Assembly: GCF_000003605.2 (NCBI RefSeq)
Contig: NW_003114461.1
Coordinates: forward strand, 601,385 to 613,698
Origin: Saccoglossus kowalevskii
Taxonomy: Eukaryota; Hemichordata; Enteropneusta; Harrimaniidae
Direction: 5' to 3'
Length of the DNA stretch: 12,314 bases
In this document: positions 1 through 7,497 of the stretch, one piece after another
Layout: every line of letters begins with the position of its first letter
Numbering within the stretch: position 1 is the stretch's first letter
Notes under the pieces: generated by a model
Told to the model about the DNA's origin: nothing
The model's database searches: none
What the model saw: the letters and a program-made list of their open reading frames with translations, nothing else
Position numbers and translations under genes: made by a program

Positions 1-51
1 AGCCTTTGTGTTTTTAGCGTGTGTTGTTATCGTCGCTTGAGACTCAATTCC

Positions 52-123
52 CGCGCGTGCGCAGGTGACGACCCTCCCGCTTTAAAACATGCACATGAAT
101 CACACAGACTGACCGACAGTAGC
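52..123 (+). promoter_or_regulatory. CpG-rich promoter-like segment with NRF1-type site
   Basis: Positions 52-63 read, on the minus strand, TGCGCACGCGCG. This fits the NRF1 consensus YGCGCAYGCGCR at every position. A TGACG half-CRE follows at 67-71, a TATA-like TTTAAAA sits at 81-87, and a TCACACA initiator-like string lies at about 100-106. A well-placed ATG follows at 125. NRF1 sites are typical of animal housekeeping promoters and are GC-rich, so one is unexpected in this AT-rich background. CAG followed by GTGACG at 61-69 could instead be a splice donor of an exon entering from the left. No transcript evidence is available. Confidence 0.3.
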
Positions 124-124
124 C

Positions 125-202
125 ATGTCTATAACGATTAAAACGAAAATGTTTGCTTTGGGTTTCATAATATCGGTGTATGAGTGTGAACGGTGCTTCT
201 AA
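125..202 (+). CDS. Short frame or possible first coding exon, unknown product
   Basis: The ATG at 125 is in good context (agccATGt) and opens 25 codons ending TAA at 200-202. The peptide begins with a lysine-containing head followed by a hydrophobic run (MFALGFIISV), so it could be a signal peptide or signal anchor. A GT in the context TATCG/GTGTAT at about 172 could be a splice donor leaving only the hydrophobic part in the exon. It lies just downstream of the promoter-like segment at 52-123. I do not recognise the product, and an open frame this short is easily met by chance. Confidence 0.15.
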   Translation: MSITIKTKMFALGFIISVYECERCF

Positions 203-1128
203 ATTGACTGTCAATTATTCGTTTCTTATTCATTGGCTGTCATAAAGGCCAATATCTTATATATTACACAATGATGAATTTAAACTGACCTGCATTATAC
301 TGAATGAGAGGTCACGCGGTAATATGCACAGTCGGATGAGTATAATATGACAAGGGCATGCAAGTACCAGGGTAGCTACTAGAAATGAAATTTGGGCGGG
401 ATTGGTAACAATACGGTGTCCCACAAGTGTCAAGACAATATTAATGCCTCAGAACAAAACTCAACGTTATGTTTCAGTGACGGCTTTCCATAACTACAAT
501 CATCGTTTGAAAATCATCGTATTTACTAGTTATATTTCTAATTTTGACATGCCATGCTTGTTTATGTAGTTTTTTTTTAAATTATTATAGGAAGATACCC
601 TATGTGCCTTGAAGCTGTGAGGGATCACGTGCAACTTTCCATAACAATTTTCTCTTTCATTCTAAGAACTGCTTTTCATTTCATTCTAAGAGCTATGAAT
701 TTGTACATTTTCAGAGGTGATTAACGTTTAGCTCGAAGGCATTCCAAGTACGCAAGCCTGCGCCACACCATTAAATCTTTGACAAAGGTTATTATGAATA
801 ACCTTCCCTGCTATTTGGAATATAATCAGTGGCGTGTTTAATCCCGTACTGGGGATAAATGGCTGTACTACACAATAGAAATAACCAGCAACGAAAAAAA
901 ACACCCATATTAATATCTTCGTCAAAACCTATTTGTCAAATGTTGAACGGCCAATAAAAAACGCTAATACATTTGAAATTTGGCTGTGAATTTTTATTTG
1001 GGATTTCGAGAAACATAACATGAATCGTTATGGCATTCATAACACAACACCTCTCCATGTTTCAACCTTTATGTTGCCAGTTAACAAGGTCTTTCATAGT
1101 AGCATTTCTATTGGATTGACGTACTAGC
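203..1128. other. No gene seen; two small structural oddities
   Basis: AT-rich DNA with no convincing exon. A 16-bp imperfect direct repeat (TTTCATTCTAAGARCT) occurs at 655-670 and 679-694. A perfect 8-bp inverted repeat, AAGGTTAT at 785-792 and ATAACCTT at 798-805, encloses a 5-base loop. A 65-codon minus-strand frame at 728-925 begins with TTG rather than ATG and is hydrophobic at its start. It has no eukaryotic start codon, so I did not call it. Confidence 0.5.
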
Positions 1129-1144
1129 ATGAATGGGTTCAGTT

Positions 1145-1243
1145 ATCAGTGTTCACTGATGACATCATCTGACTGGCCCTCTAGAGGCGAAATGACGCCA
1201 GGCAAAGCGGGCGTTTGTCGTCTGCTTCACAGCCCGTTTTATA
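1145..1243 (-). promoter_or_regulatory. Palindrome-dense patch with a minus-strand TATA box
   Basis: On the minus strand GGGTATAAAACGGGC (TATAAAA at 1237-1243) is a TATA box with the usual GC-rich flanks. Downstream of it in that direction lie a palindrome CCTCTAGAGG (1178-1187), an ATF/AP-1-like palindrome TGATGACATCA (1157-1167), and an inverted repeat with 7-bp arms ATCAGTG and CACTGAT (1145-1160). The patch is richer in G+C and CpG than its surroundings. A 76-codon plus-strand frame (1129-1359) spans it, but its protein resembles nothing known to me. No minus-strand coding start follows convincingly. The combination suggests a regulatory element; the direction is inferred from the TATA box only. 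Confidence 0.25.
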
Positions 1244-1359
1244 CCCGATATTTAGGGCATTTCGCAGCACATATAAGTTGTTTTTATCGACAGAATTCAT
1301 TCATTGATCTCAAATTTCATGAACAGAGTGTCAAAAGCCACACCTCTGCTCCCCTTTAA

Positions 1360-2106
1360 TCTTCGCTTGTTGTCTGGCAAACACACTCACTTCGTTCGTT
1401 ACCACCTTCATTTCTTTCAAGACAGTATTACCATGGCTACAAATAAAGAGGATATATAGAATGTGGTAGCTGGTTATCTTTTGGGCAATGATACTTCATC
1501 AGTAATATCTACTGATTAACAAAATTCTATATATATTCCTTTGATCAGTCATAGCAGCTTTTATTTTCAACGATACTCTATATAATTTGATACTGATATA
1601 ATGTATAATGATATGAGTAATTTAATACTTCCATATACCGATGGTTATCTGCATCCTAATTGATGTCCCTTTGATGACATACATTGCTGCCAAAGTAGTT
1701 TGATTTTATTTAAATACTGCACACCTTGGAGACTGGGATATGCATGTCTGAATTGTAACTTGATCGTTCTCAAAAAAATTATAAAATTTATGTCTTCAAT
1801 AACGATGTTAACAACTGTACCCTTGTGCATGCATTTGTTTTATCATCAGAGTATGCATTCGTGAAAGACAATTTGTTGTATAATCATAAAATGGTACCGT
1901 CTATTCTGTTCGATAGAAGTGACCAGGCCACGTTTGACAATAGATGCATAGACTTCATTATAACGTTTGAAGCGAAGTGACTCCAAAAAAGCAGGTTAAT
2001 GCGGCTTATTTGTTACAAATATATGTATATGTAGAATTCACTTTTTTTTTCTTTTACACGAAAAGATATGATGTCCTACTTCAAGCGGATATAATAATTT
2101 CCGCAT
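1360..2106. other. No gene seen
   Basis: AT-rich DNA with many stops in all frames. A minus-strand 61-codon frame at 1645-1830 has low complexity and no recognisable domain. A run of ATA/TAT steps near 2015-2035 and T9 at 2042-2050 are the only notable textures. Confidence 0.5.
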
Positions 2107-2306
2107 TGCGCACGCGTGATTATTGTTCTTATGCCACGCATGACGCCTGTTCATGTGATACAGCCTATTGGGTATTTGTGATATCCCGCTCCTCATATCC
2201 AATGGGCTATTGATGGTGTGATTGGTTGATGCAAAAATACCATAGGTCACGTAATTTAATTTGTTTAGCAGTGACTATAAATTTAACAGTATTACAGTAT
2301 GCAAAT
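2107..2306 (+). promoter_or_regulatory. CCAAT-box cluster with NRF1-like, TATA and octamer motifs
   Basis: Three CCAAT boxes lie close together: inverted at 2167-2171, direct at 2199-2203 in the context CCAATGGG, and inverted at 2221-2225 within GATTGGTTGA (the NF-Y-type AACCAATC). Upstream, TGCGCACGCGTG at 2107-2118 matches the NRF1 consensus at 11 of 12 positions. Downstream are AGGTCACGTAA at about 2244-2254, TATAAAT at 2276-2282 and a perfect octamer ATGCAAAT at 2299-2306. The order (CCAAT boxes 50-110 bp before a TATA box) is that of a plus-strand promoter. No good coding start follows within a few hundred bases, so it could be an enhancer or the promoter of a transcript whose first exon is non-coding. 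Confidence 0.35.
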
Positions 2307-2939
2307 GAATACAACATGCTCTAAGAATCCCTTGACGCGCCAACAGAGTTTATGATTTCGATGTGTTTATGACGACAGAAAGCTCCGAAGCGGAAACATG
2401 CGCTATTATATTATCTCGTATTTATTAATTTTTTTGTAATGTTTTTGTTTTTTTGCCGAAACAAATTTGAAGAATATTTGAAAATTACTACGATCGTTTA
2501 ATAAATATGATATCATACGGTCACCCATTGGGGATCCTCTATATACACAATACGCTATGAAGATTTTATGATCGGGAAACAGTACATTAAATATTGATAA
2601 ACATACATTTGTATTCTAGTTACGGAATGTTAACTTGTGTTGGGTTTCATCAGCTAAACAGGCGAGGTTTTCCGAATGCATAGTGTCAAAATCAACAATA
2701 ATCTTCTCTCAAACTAATATGGAACCAATAAATAATGGTAAGACATTGACAATGATATACATTCACCTGATATCTTTTAAGTGAATTTTCTTTAGTTACT
2801 TTAGTCTACATCATAGATATGTTATCTGGGATCAATGTTATCGCGTTAATCACAAGCGAATTATTTCGGTGAACCAAATTTTAGGCTAGTCATTTTTTTT
2901 TTTAGTTAACATTTTGAACAAAACTTGTACATATGTATT
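2307..2939. other. No gene seen
   Basis: AT-rich sequence with T and A runs. A T10 tract followed by TAG at about 2894-2905 resembles a splice acceptor, but all three downstream frames stop within 13 codons. Confidence 0.5.
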
Positions 2940-3130
2940 ATGGTAACTTTCACCAGTCTAATTCATATTTACTTTTGGATTTTTAACCACGAAGGCTGCC
3001 AAAATAACAAAATGGTCGCCAAATTACCTCATTGTCATACATTTGCATAAAAATAGGCTTTAGGTAATAGGTAATTCATAGAAATAGTACAGAAACAGCC
3101 TCGTTTAGATCGTTTAACATAAGTCCAAGA
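2940..3130 (+). repeat. Direct repeat, unit 1
   Basis: This segment recurs at 3268-3459. Over the first ~89 bases, from ATGGTAACTTTCACC onward, I count about 7 differences (roughly 92% identity). Similarity falls in the middle and returns in GTAATTCATAGAAATAGTA (3071-3089) and AAGTCCAAGA (3121-3130). Unit 1 contains an octamer ATTTGCAT at 3041-3048 that is altered to ATTCGCAT in unit 2. I do not recognise it as a named transposon. It could be part of a dispersed repeat family or a local duplication. Confidence 0.85.
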
Positions 3131-3267
3131 CTACAAAATTAATGACGGACAACAATCGAACAAAACAAACAAGAAAAATTAACTGAGGAGCACTGGCATT
3201 ACACAACATATAGGCAGGTCCAGGCCATGCAATAATTATCGTTTTGTTATATCAAGGTTTTCTCAAT
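3131..3267. other. Unrelated spacer between repeat units
   Basis: About 140 bases separating the two copies. They show no clear similarity to the sequence after unit 2, so the two units do not form a simple back-to-back tandem array. Confidence 0.5.
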
Positions 3268-3459
3268 ATGGTAACTTTCACCAGTCTAATTCATATTTAC
3301 TTTTGGCATTTTAACCACGAAGGCTGTCAAAATAACAAAAGGGTTACCAAATCACCCAAAACGGGCCCTCACTGCCACACATTCGCATAAAAATTGGCTT
3401 TATGTAATATGTAATTCATAGAAATAGTATTTACACAGCATCGTTCTGCAAATCCAAGA
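3268..3459 (+). repeat. Direct repeat, unit 2
   Basis: Second copy of the unit at 2940-3130, same orientation, about 328 bp downstream at the start. It carries roughly 12 extra bases in the middle, a GC-richer piece around 3355-3372 (AAACGGGCCCTC), and lacks about 11 bases near its end relative to unit 1. It ends in ATCCAAGATGG. The substitutions and the indels show that the copies have been separate for some time. Confidence 0.85.
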
Positions 3460-3728
3460 TGGCCACCAGGCACGCCCCTGTGATACAAGGCATCATAAAT
3501 CAAGTTAATGCTTCTTTCGAACGCGTCTTTAGGTACAGGCAGAAGATAATATAGGACTTTTATAGGGAACGTGGTTATGAAACAACATCCAAAAGTTCTA
3601 TCAGACTGAGGGACATGCCCGGGCATGGGAGCGTACTACAGATAGTTGCTGACAGATGACAGCTCAAATTTTCTGCGGTTGCTTGTTAACCTGTATTGTT
3701 TTTTTTTTTGTTTTTTTTCATTAAGTAG
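3460..3728. other. No gene seen; T-rich tract
   Basis: A minus-strand 85-codon frame at 3369-3626 overlaps repeat unit 2 and looks like a chance frame. A T-rich tract with one G (3698-3718) closes the segment; T11 then G then T8 is typical of a retroposed tail or a slippage tract, but no adjoining element is recognisable. Confidence 0.4.
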
Positions 3729-3980
3729 TCAAAAATTGGGCTTAAATGCCCACGTAATTATATTAACGTCATTGGCAGTCAGATTAACAACGAGATTAGT
3801 CTCGTTAACGTAGATAATATTACACTCCGGGGAATATTTTACGTTGTCGAGCCCGTTGATGTTAGTCACTGTAAAAAATCGTTTGATTTTGGAACTGGGT
3901 AACGATAATTTCCACGTTTGAAAGCATACATTTATGCTGGAAGACCTTCCCACCGCATTGCCAAACACCTTACATGTTTT
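3729..3980 (-). CDS. Possible exon of an immunoglobulin-like extracellular protein
   Basis: A minus-strand frame is open from about 3990 to a TGA at 3729-3731. Near its start it reads TCKVFGNAVGRSSS, which resembles the end of an Ig-like domain (Y-x-C ... N-x-x-G at strands F and G). After a linker it reads VNETNLVVNLTAN followed by IITWAF, like strands A-B and the C-strand tryptophan of a second Ig domain. It also contains two N-glycosylation sequons (NET, NLT). Against this: the usual aromatic residue before the first cysteine is absent, the expected B-strand cysteine is missing, the pyrimidine tract of any acceptor is poor, and there is no ATG. It could be an eroded exon or coincidence. 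A 7-bp stem (AACGAGA at 3789-3795, TCTCGTT at 3800-3806) lies within it. Confidence 0.22.
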   Translation of the reverse strand, partial: KTCKVFGNAVGRSSSINVCFQTWKLSLPSSKIKRFFTVTNINGLDNVKYSPECNIIYVNETNLVVNLTANDVNIITWAFKPNF

Positions 3981-4086
3981 TATTGATCTAATTCAATCTG
4001 GCTGTCACCATTATTAATGTTTCTGATTATTGCACAGTTTTTGTTTTACCTGACAGTTCGCAGGCATCATACAACGTATGTTTTAA

Positions 4087-4293
4087 CGTGTTTTTTTTCA
4101 TGTAGACTTACTTCCGCCCACAGCTATTCCTGAACCAACTGGTTTAAAATGGCGCTCCGGTGGTCTGTCTGGATGTGAGTATTCGTTCGACAATTGTCAA
4201 ACGCCAACCAAACACAACATGATGTGTGCCTATTGCTACGAAATGTTGCCGGTCACTTCGTCAGCGACCCCGGTGGTTGGGTATTTGCATTGA
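4087..4293 (+). CDS. Candidate internal or terminal exon, cysteine-bearing, unknown product
   Basis: T8 followed by CATGTAG at 4091-4105 is a good 3' splice site. From 4106 one frame (tta at 4108) stays open for 61 codons to TGA at 4291-4293. It begins LLPPTAIPEPTGLKWRSGG and continues with a C-x6-C-x9-C-x2-C cysteine spacing ending in MMCAYCYEM, which could bind metal or form disulphides. A strong splice donor (GGAT/GTGAGT) at 4173/4174 falls exactly on a codon boundary in this frame, giving a 68-base exon as an alternative. Base composition is much less AT-rich than the flanks and CpGs are frequent. I do not recognise the family. The same bases can also be read as a promoter with first exon (see the next entry). 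Confidence 0.3.
   Translation, partial: RVFFHVDLLPPTAIPEPTGLKWRSGGLSGCEYSFDNCQTPTKHNMMCAYCYEMLPVTSSATPVVGYLH
4106..4173 (+). promoter_or_regulatory. Alternative reading: ETS/YY1-type promoter with TISU-like start
   Basis: ACTTCCG at 4110-4116 is an ETS/GABP core. AACCA..TGGTT (4133-4144) includes a Grainyhead-like AACTGGTTT. AAAATGGCGCT (from 4147) is close to the YY1/TISU consensus AARATGGCGGC, in which the ATG itself serves as translation start in very short 5' UTRs. The ATG at 4149 has A at -3 and G at +4 and opens MALRWSVW. After 26 coding bases there is a strong GTGAGT donor. ETS plus YY1/TISU without TATA is the standard layout of many animal housekeeping promoters. The two readings of this region are mutually exclusive. 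Confidence 0.3.
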
Positions 4294-4799
4294 TGTTTAC
4301 GTTACAGAGGAGAAAATATCGGTAATGCAATGGTTAATTCATACTATACTCAAGAAAATGCATTTCAGGCAGGCGTTTGCTGTTTGCCTGGTAAAAGCGT
4401 GGCACTGTTTCAATTACATACGAAACATACATCTTCTCATATTTTGAACAGACTTCGAACAGTTTTATTATCAAATTTTGTCGTTAATGAAAATTAGTTT
4501 CGTTTGTTTGGCTAATTTTCACCTACTATAAACATTTTTGGCCGTTTTTTATTTTCAATGATTTTAATGAGTACCATCCAACGTATAGGAAAAGGTTATT
4601 TTAACAGGATTGTATTTCTACTGATTCATTACTAAAATCAAGTAAAAATAAAGTACTTCAATATAATTTAAATGCTACGCTGATGGGGGTTATACAATTT
4701 ATTAGCACCAGATGTGACCATTTGAGGAAGTTGGGTTTATTTCAACATATACTTTATTTATGTTATTTTAATTTATTTTTTGATTATCCTCTTCACTGT
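4294..4799. other. No gene seen
   Basis: Returns to AT-rich DNA. A 73-codon plus-strand frame at 4226-4447 starts at GTG, overlaps the island in another frame and has no domain I recognise. An octamer ATTTGCAT lies at 4283-4290. Confidence 0.45.
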
Positions 4800-4866
4800 T
4801 TTTACTTTACTTGACTATGTTCATCTTCTATAGAATAATGTCAATAAAGTTATCTTATCTTATAAA
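4800..4866 (+). mobile_element. Probable 3' tail of a 5'-truncated LINE
   Basis: The string GTCAATAAAGTTATCTTATCT (4840-4860) combines a poly(A)-type signal with the start of a TTATC pentamer repeat. From established knowledge, many jockey/CR1-like LINEs of marine invertebrates end in AATAAAGTTATC followed by (TTATC)n, so this looks like the last bases of such an element inserted on the plus strand. Only about two pentamers remain. I cannot see coding remnants upstream, so the 5' boundary is unknown; the T-rich stretch from about 4740 may be its 3' UTR. Confidence 0.4.
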
Positions 4867-5450
4867 GAACTTGCAGCAGTAAAATGTGTATTGCATTGTA
4901 TTTTTTCCCACTTTAGGAGTATATTAAACGTGTACTGATAATGCATTTGGACAGTTAACACTGAAGTTATAATTATTGAACTTCCCAATTTGGGATTAAG
5001 GCGTAATAAATGGTTTACTTATAACCAAGTTTGTGCAGTTATTTCGAATGGAAGCTCGAAAATGCATTTACATGAGTTTTCACTAGACGATTAGCAACGT
5101 TGTAACAATACGCTGTCATAATTTAGTTTGTCATTATAGTGCCACACAGTTTTATTTTTAGTTCAAAATCGTCATTCTTGACGATGACATGTTATCTATG
5201 TTTTGTATTTGTTCTCAAAAAAGAAAATTGGTTTCACGGTGATATATAACTGACGCAATTAGTGGAATCATAGTGTGCACGACTGGTCGATCGACCCAGC
5301 AACTTTCAATTTCACTTCACATGTTATAAAGCCTGCATACGATAGATAGTTTCACCACCACTTGGATTTCGAAGTACACATTCGGTATCAATCAACGTCT
5401 CTCGCAATTGGCAGATATCACATACTACCTAGTACATTACATAAAAAGGC
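4867..5450. other. No gene seen; one splice-acceptor-like site
   Basis: AT-rich. TTGTATTTTTTCCCACTTTAG ending at 4917 is a good acceptor on paper, but the open frame after it has only 13 codons. Nothing else is supportable. Confidence 0.4.
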
Positions 5451-5680
5451 ATGAACACCTCTGTACCATTACTTTGTTATAAACAAACTAACATTGAAGC
5501 AGTGCGTGATTATCGTGATTATCCACGTGATATAGCAAATGCTGACAGGGTGAAACTTTTACACCCAGCACATGTATCATACCAATTAAGTTGTAGTTCA
5601 TGTGATGTGGCAGTTTTACAAATATCCACCATTTGCTATAGACTAAGTCGCATACTTTGTCTGGTTCCGCACACGTGATG
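5451..5680 (+). CDS. 75-codon ATG frame, unknown and doubtful
   Basis: ATG at 5451 with stop at 5676-5678. The frame contains a perfect 9-bp tandem duplication (CGTGATTAT at 5505-5513 and 5514-5522) that encodes RDYRDY. No domain, signal peptide or homologue is recognisable, and serine, tyrosine and cysteine are spread without pattern. It ends just before an E-box CACGTG (5672-5677) and a TATA box. Most likely a chance frame in a locally less AT-rich patch. Confidence 0.1.
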
Positions 5681-5809
5681 TCGTTATACCATGCTATAAA
5701 ATGGGGACTGCCATCTCCTGGAACAACTTGGAGCGGCCAAACCTACCTCGTAAAAGGAACTTATTCCCGCTACATCTTAGTCTGTCATTCGTCGATTGTT
5801 GTGGCATAA
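5672..5809 (+). promoter_or_regulatory. E-box plus TATA with overlapping open frames
   Basis: CACGTG at 5672-5677 is followed 18 bp later by TATAAAA at 5695-5701 with a G-run immediately after it, giving a plausible core promoter with a start near 5725. The same bases lie in a 43-codon frame that starts at ATG 5678 and ends at TAA 5807-5809; it contains the protein-like string WGLPSPGTTWSGQTYLVKG. A second plus-strand frame (5701-5919) and a minus-strand frame (5694-5930) are also open, so stop codons are scarce on both strands here. This could be a coding exon in any one of these frames or a regulatory patch. Nothing chooses between them. Confidence 0.18.
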
Positions 5810-5979
5810 ATAGTGTTAACTTGGTTAATATGTGTTTCATTACAGAGTGTGTTATTGCGTCAAATTCTTTCCCGTTTCGACAAACTAAGCAACATTTGTT
5901 GTTCACTTTATTGGCATAGCTCTTCGTCACCCCTTACGATAGTAGTATTTGTCCAAACAAATCACACATAGCGACGTGA

Positions 5980-6222
5980 TATAAAACGATGTTTTGTAGC
6001 GTTTTTCTTGTGCGAGAATATTATAATATGGTTATAAACGATAAGATTGAGTATTTTGCAGCGAAAATAGAACCTCTATGGAGGAAATTATCATATTTTA
6101 CCGGATATTGTAAGCGATGGGGATTAGTAAGAGAGGGCGCCGCCTGTTCTGGATGGAACGTTCCGAAATCAGTCGTCTGTAGGCTATCGTCGAAGCAACA
6201 ACGCCCTTTTTACGAATAGATA
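5980..6222 (+). CDS. Small TATA-linked frame, unknown product
   Basis: TATAAAA at 5980-5986 precedes an ATG at 6028-6030 (A at -3, G at +4) that opens about 63 codons to TAG at 6220-6222. An in-frame upstream ATG at 5989 would precede the expected transcription start. The protein has a mildly amphipathic start (INDKIEYFAAKIEPLWRKL) and no domain I know. GTAAGC after TATT at about 6109 could be a splice donor. A perfect palindrome GGAACGTTCC sits at 6155-6164 and AGAGGGCGC, resembling a CTCF core, at 6132-6140. Could be a first exon or chance. Confidence 0.18.
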
Positions 6223-6245
6223 ATTTCAGTGATTTCTTTACTTAC

Positions 6246-6264
6246 AGATTAATCATCGACTAAA
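6246..6264 (-). other. Minus-strand microexon-like splice-site pair
   Basis: On the minus strand TTTTCTTAG (ending at 6265) is followed after 19 bases by GTAAGTAAAG, a near-perfect donor. Together they would frame a 19-base exon. With no flanking exons identified this is weak. Confidence 0.12.
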
Positions 6265-6791
6265 CTAAGAAAATTTATATAAGAATATACAGGCCCGAAA
6301 AGGGTGTCTATTGCGAAAAAATTCAACCGACAAGTTTGGCGTTACTAGTTTTTAAGAGTGAGTCCTATGAGTGATTTCATTGCGTTCAAAATTGTTTCAT
6401 TTTCAAACTACTACACGTACAGTGCTTTCTCAACTTGCCTCTGCATTCTCCATGAATTCGTAACTTGATATGATCACGTTGAAAAAGCCAACTTTTCATC
6501 AGTTTGCAGAACTAAGAACTCTTTTACATCAGTTTTTTTTCCTCGTAATGATATAATCAGTCAACCACCATATTGGCTATCGCAAAACATTGAGGCACAG
6601 TTGTAATTAAGTTTTTCATTGCCCGTGAATAATAATTAATGCAAATGAGATGATTTTTTTACAGCCAATCATGTCATGCAACTCCCCTCCCTGGTTATTA
6701 CCTGTCCCAAATATGCAGATAGGTCTTATATTCGCTACCAAATTCAATTCCTTGTCGTTTATAACCTCTAATTACAATTATTCTGATTTAA
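6265..6791. other. No gene seen; octamer with homeodomain core
   Basis: AT-rich. AATAATTAATGCAAATGAG (6631-6649) joins a TAATTA homeodomain core to a perfect octamer ATGCAAAT at 6639-6646, a composite often bound by POU-homeodomain factors. No coding signal. Confidence 0.4.
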
Positions 6792-6831
6792 AACGTATCT
6801 ACTACTCGAGCTAATGCGGCGGTAAACGTAG

Positions 6832-6880
6832 CGAGAGTTCTCGAAATGGTGATGCACGTCTCGAAGCACGCCGAGATGTG
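6832..6880. other. GC-rich inverted repeats with heat-shock-element-like core
   Basis: Two inverted repeats built from TCTCG/CGAGA lie next to each other. The second is the stronger: CACGTCTCG (6855-6863) pairs with CGAGATGTG (6872-6880), nine pairs including one G-T, around an 8-base loop. The first has 5-bp arms at 6832-6836 and 6839-6843. TTCTCGAA at 6838-6845 fits two heat-shock-factor pentamers (nTTCnnGAAn), with GAG in the place of a third. The segment is much richer in GC and CpG than its flanks. Its role is unknown: structured RNA, transcription-factor site, or transposon remnant. Confidence 0.4.
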
Positions 6881-7497
6881 ACAGGTTATTTTAAGCTAAA
6901 ATTCCGTACATGCCCGTTTTTTGACACGAAACAATTTAGAATGCCGATGTATGTAAATTTTACTATGATGCAGCTTATATCTATGTTTGTTTTCCTCAGA
7001 AATGTTACAACACATCAAACTGTGACTTCTAAATAGATCAAAAACTCGTGATATGCTGTGTCAGTGTTACGGTTTTATTCATAACAATATGTCTACAGGT
7101 ATGAATAAGAACGCATCACTCATAAATATATCTTCTATAACTCACGTCATGGAAAGATGACATTATGTTTTAATTCATTGTTCCACTTTTCATTGTCGCA
7201 AAGTCTGGCATGTATTGCATTCATGCTCAAAAGCTGCAAATTCAGCGATCACCCACATGCGTCTATTTTCAGTATTGATTCTGCAAGTGTTTGAGCGATG
7301 AACATAAGGCCAGTTTATTGCGCAATGTTGTAATCATTATATTAAGTTTCAACAACACAATAACGTAAAAAACAGTTTACCTTCAACAACTTGAAGCAAA
7401 TGAGTATATGTCAATAAATATGTCAATTTGACTGACAGCCATATTGTAAATCCTTTTTTTTAAAAATATAGACAACAGTGATGAATTGAATAAATGC
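6881..7497. other. No gene seen
   Basis: AT-rich sequence with dispersed stops in every frame and no motif cluster. It ends in a T/A-rich stretch immediately before the LINE 3' end. Confidence 0.5.

Noticed and set aside
728-925. 65-codon minus-strand hydrophobic frame
   Set aside because: It begins with TTG, has no internal ATG near its start and no acceptor before it. The hydrophobic run follows from T-rich DNA.
1977-2250. Overlapping plus and minus frames
   Set aside because: They lie across the CCAAT cluster and encode low-complexity or patternless protein; the plus frame begins at a non-ATG codon.
3369-3626. Minus-strand 85-codon frame
   Set aside because: Partly inside a diverged non-coding repeat; the other repeat copy does not keep the frame.
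3698-3718. T-rich tract as a retroposed poly(A) tail
   Set aside because: No recognisable processed gene or SINE body adjoins it in either direction.
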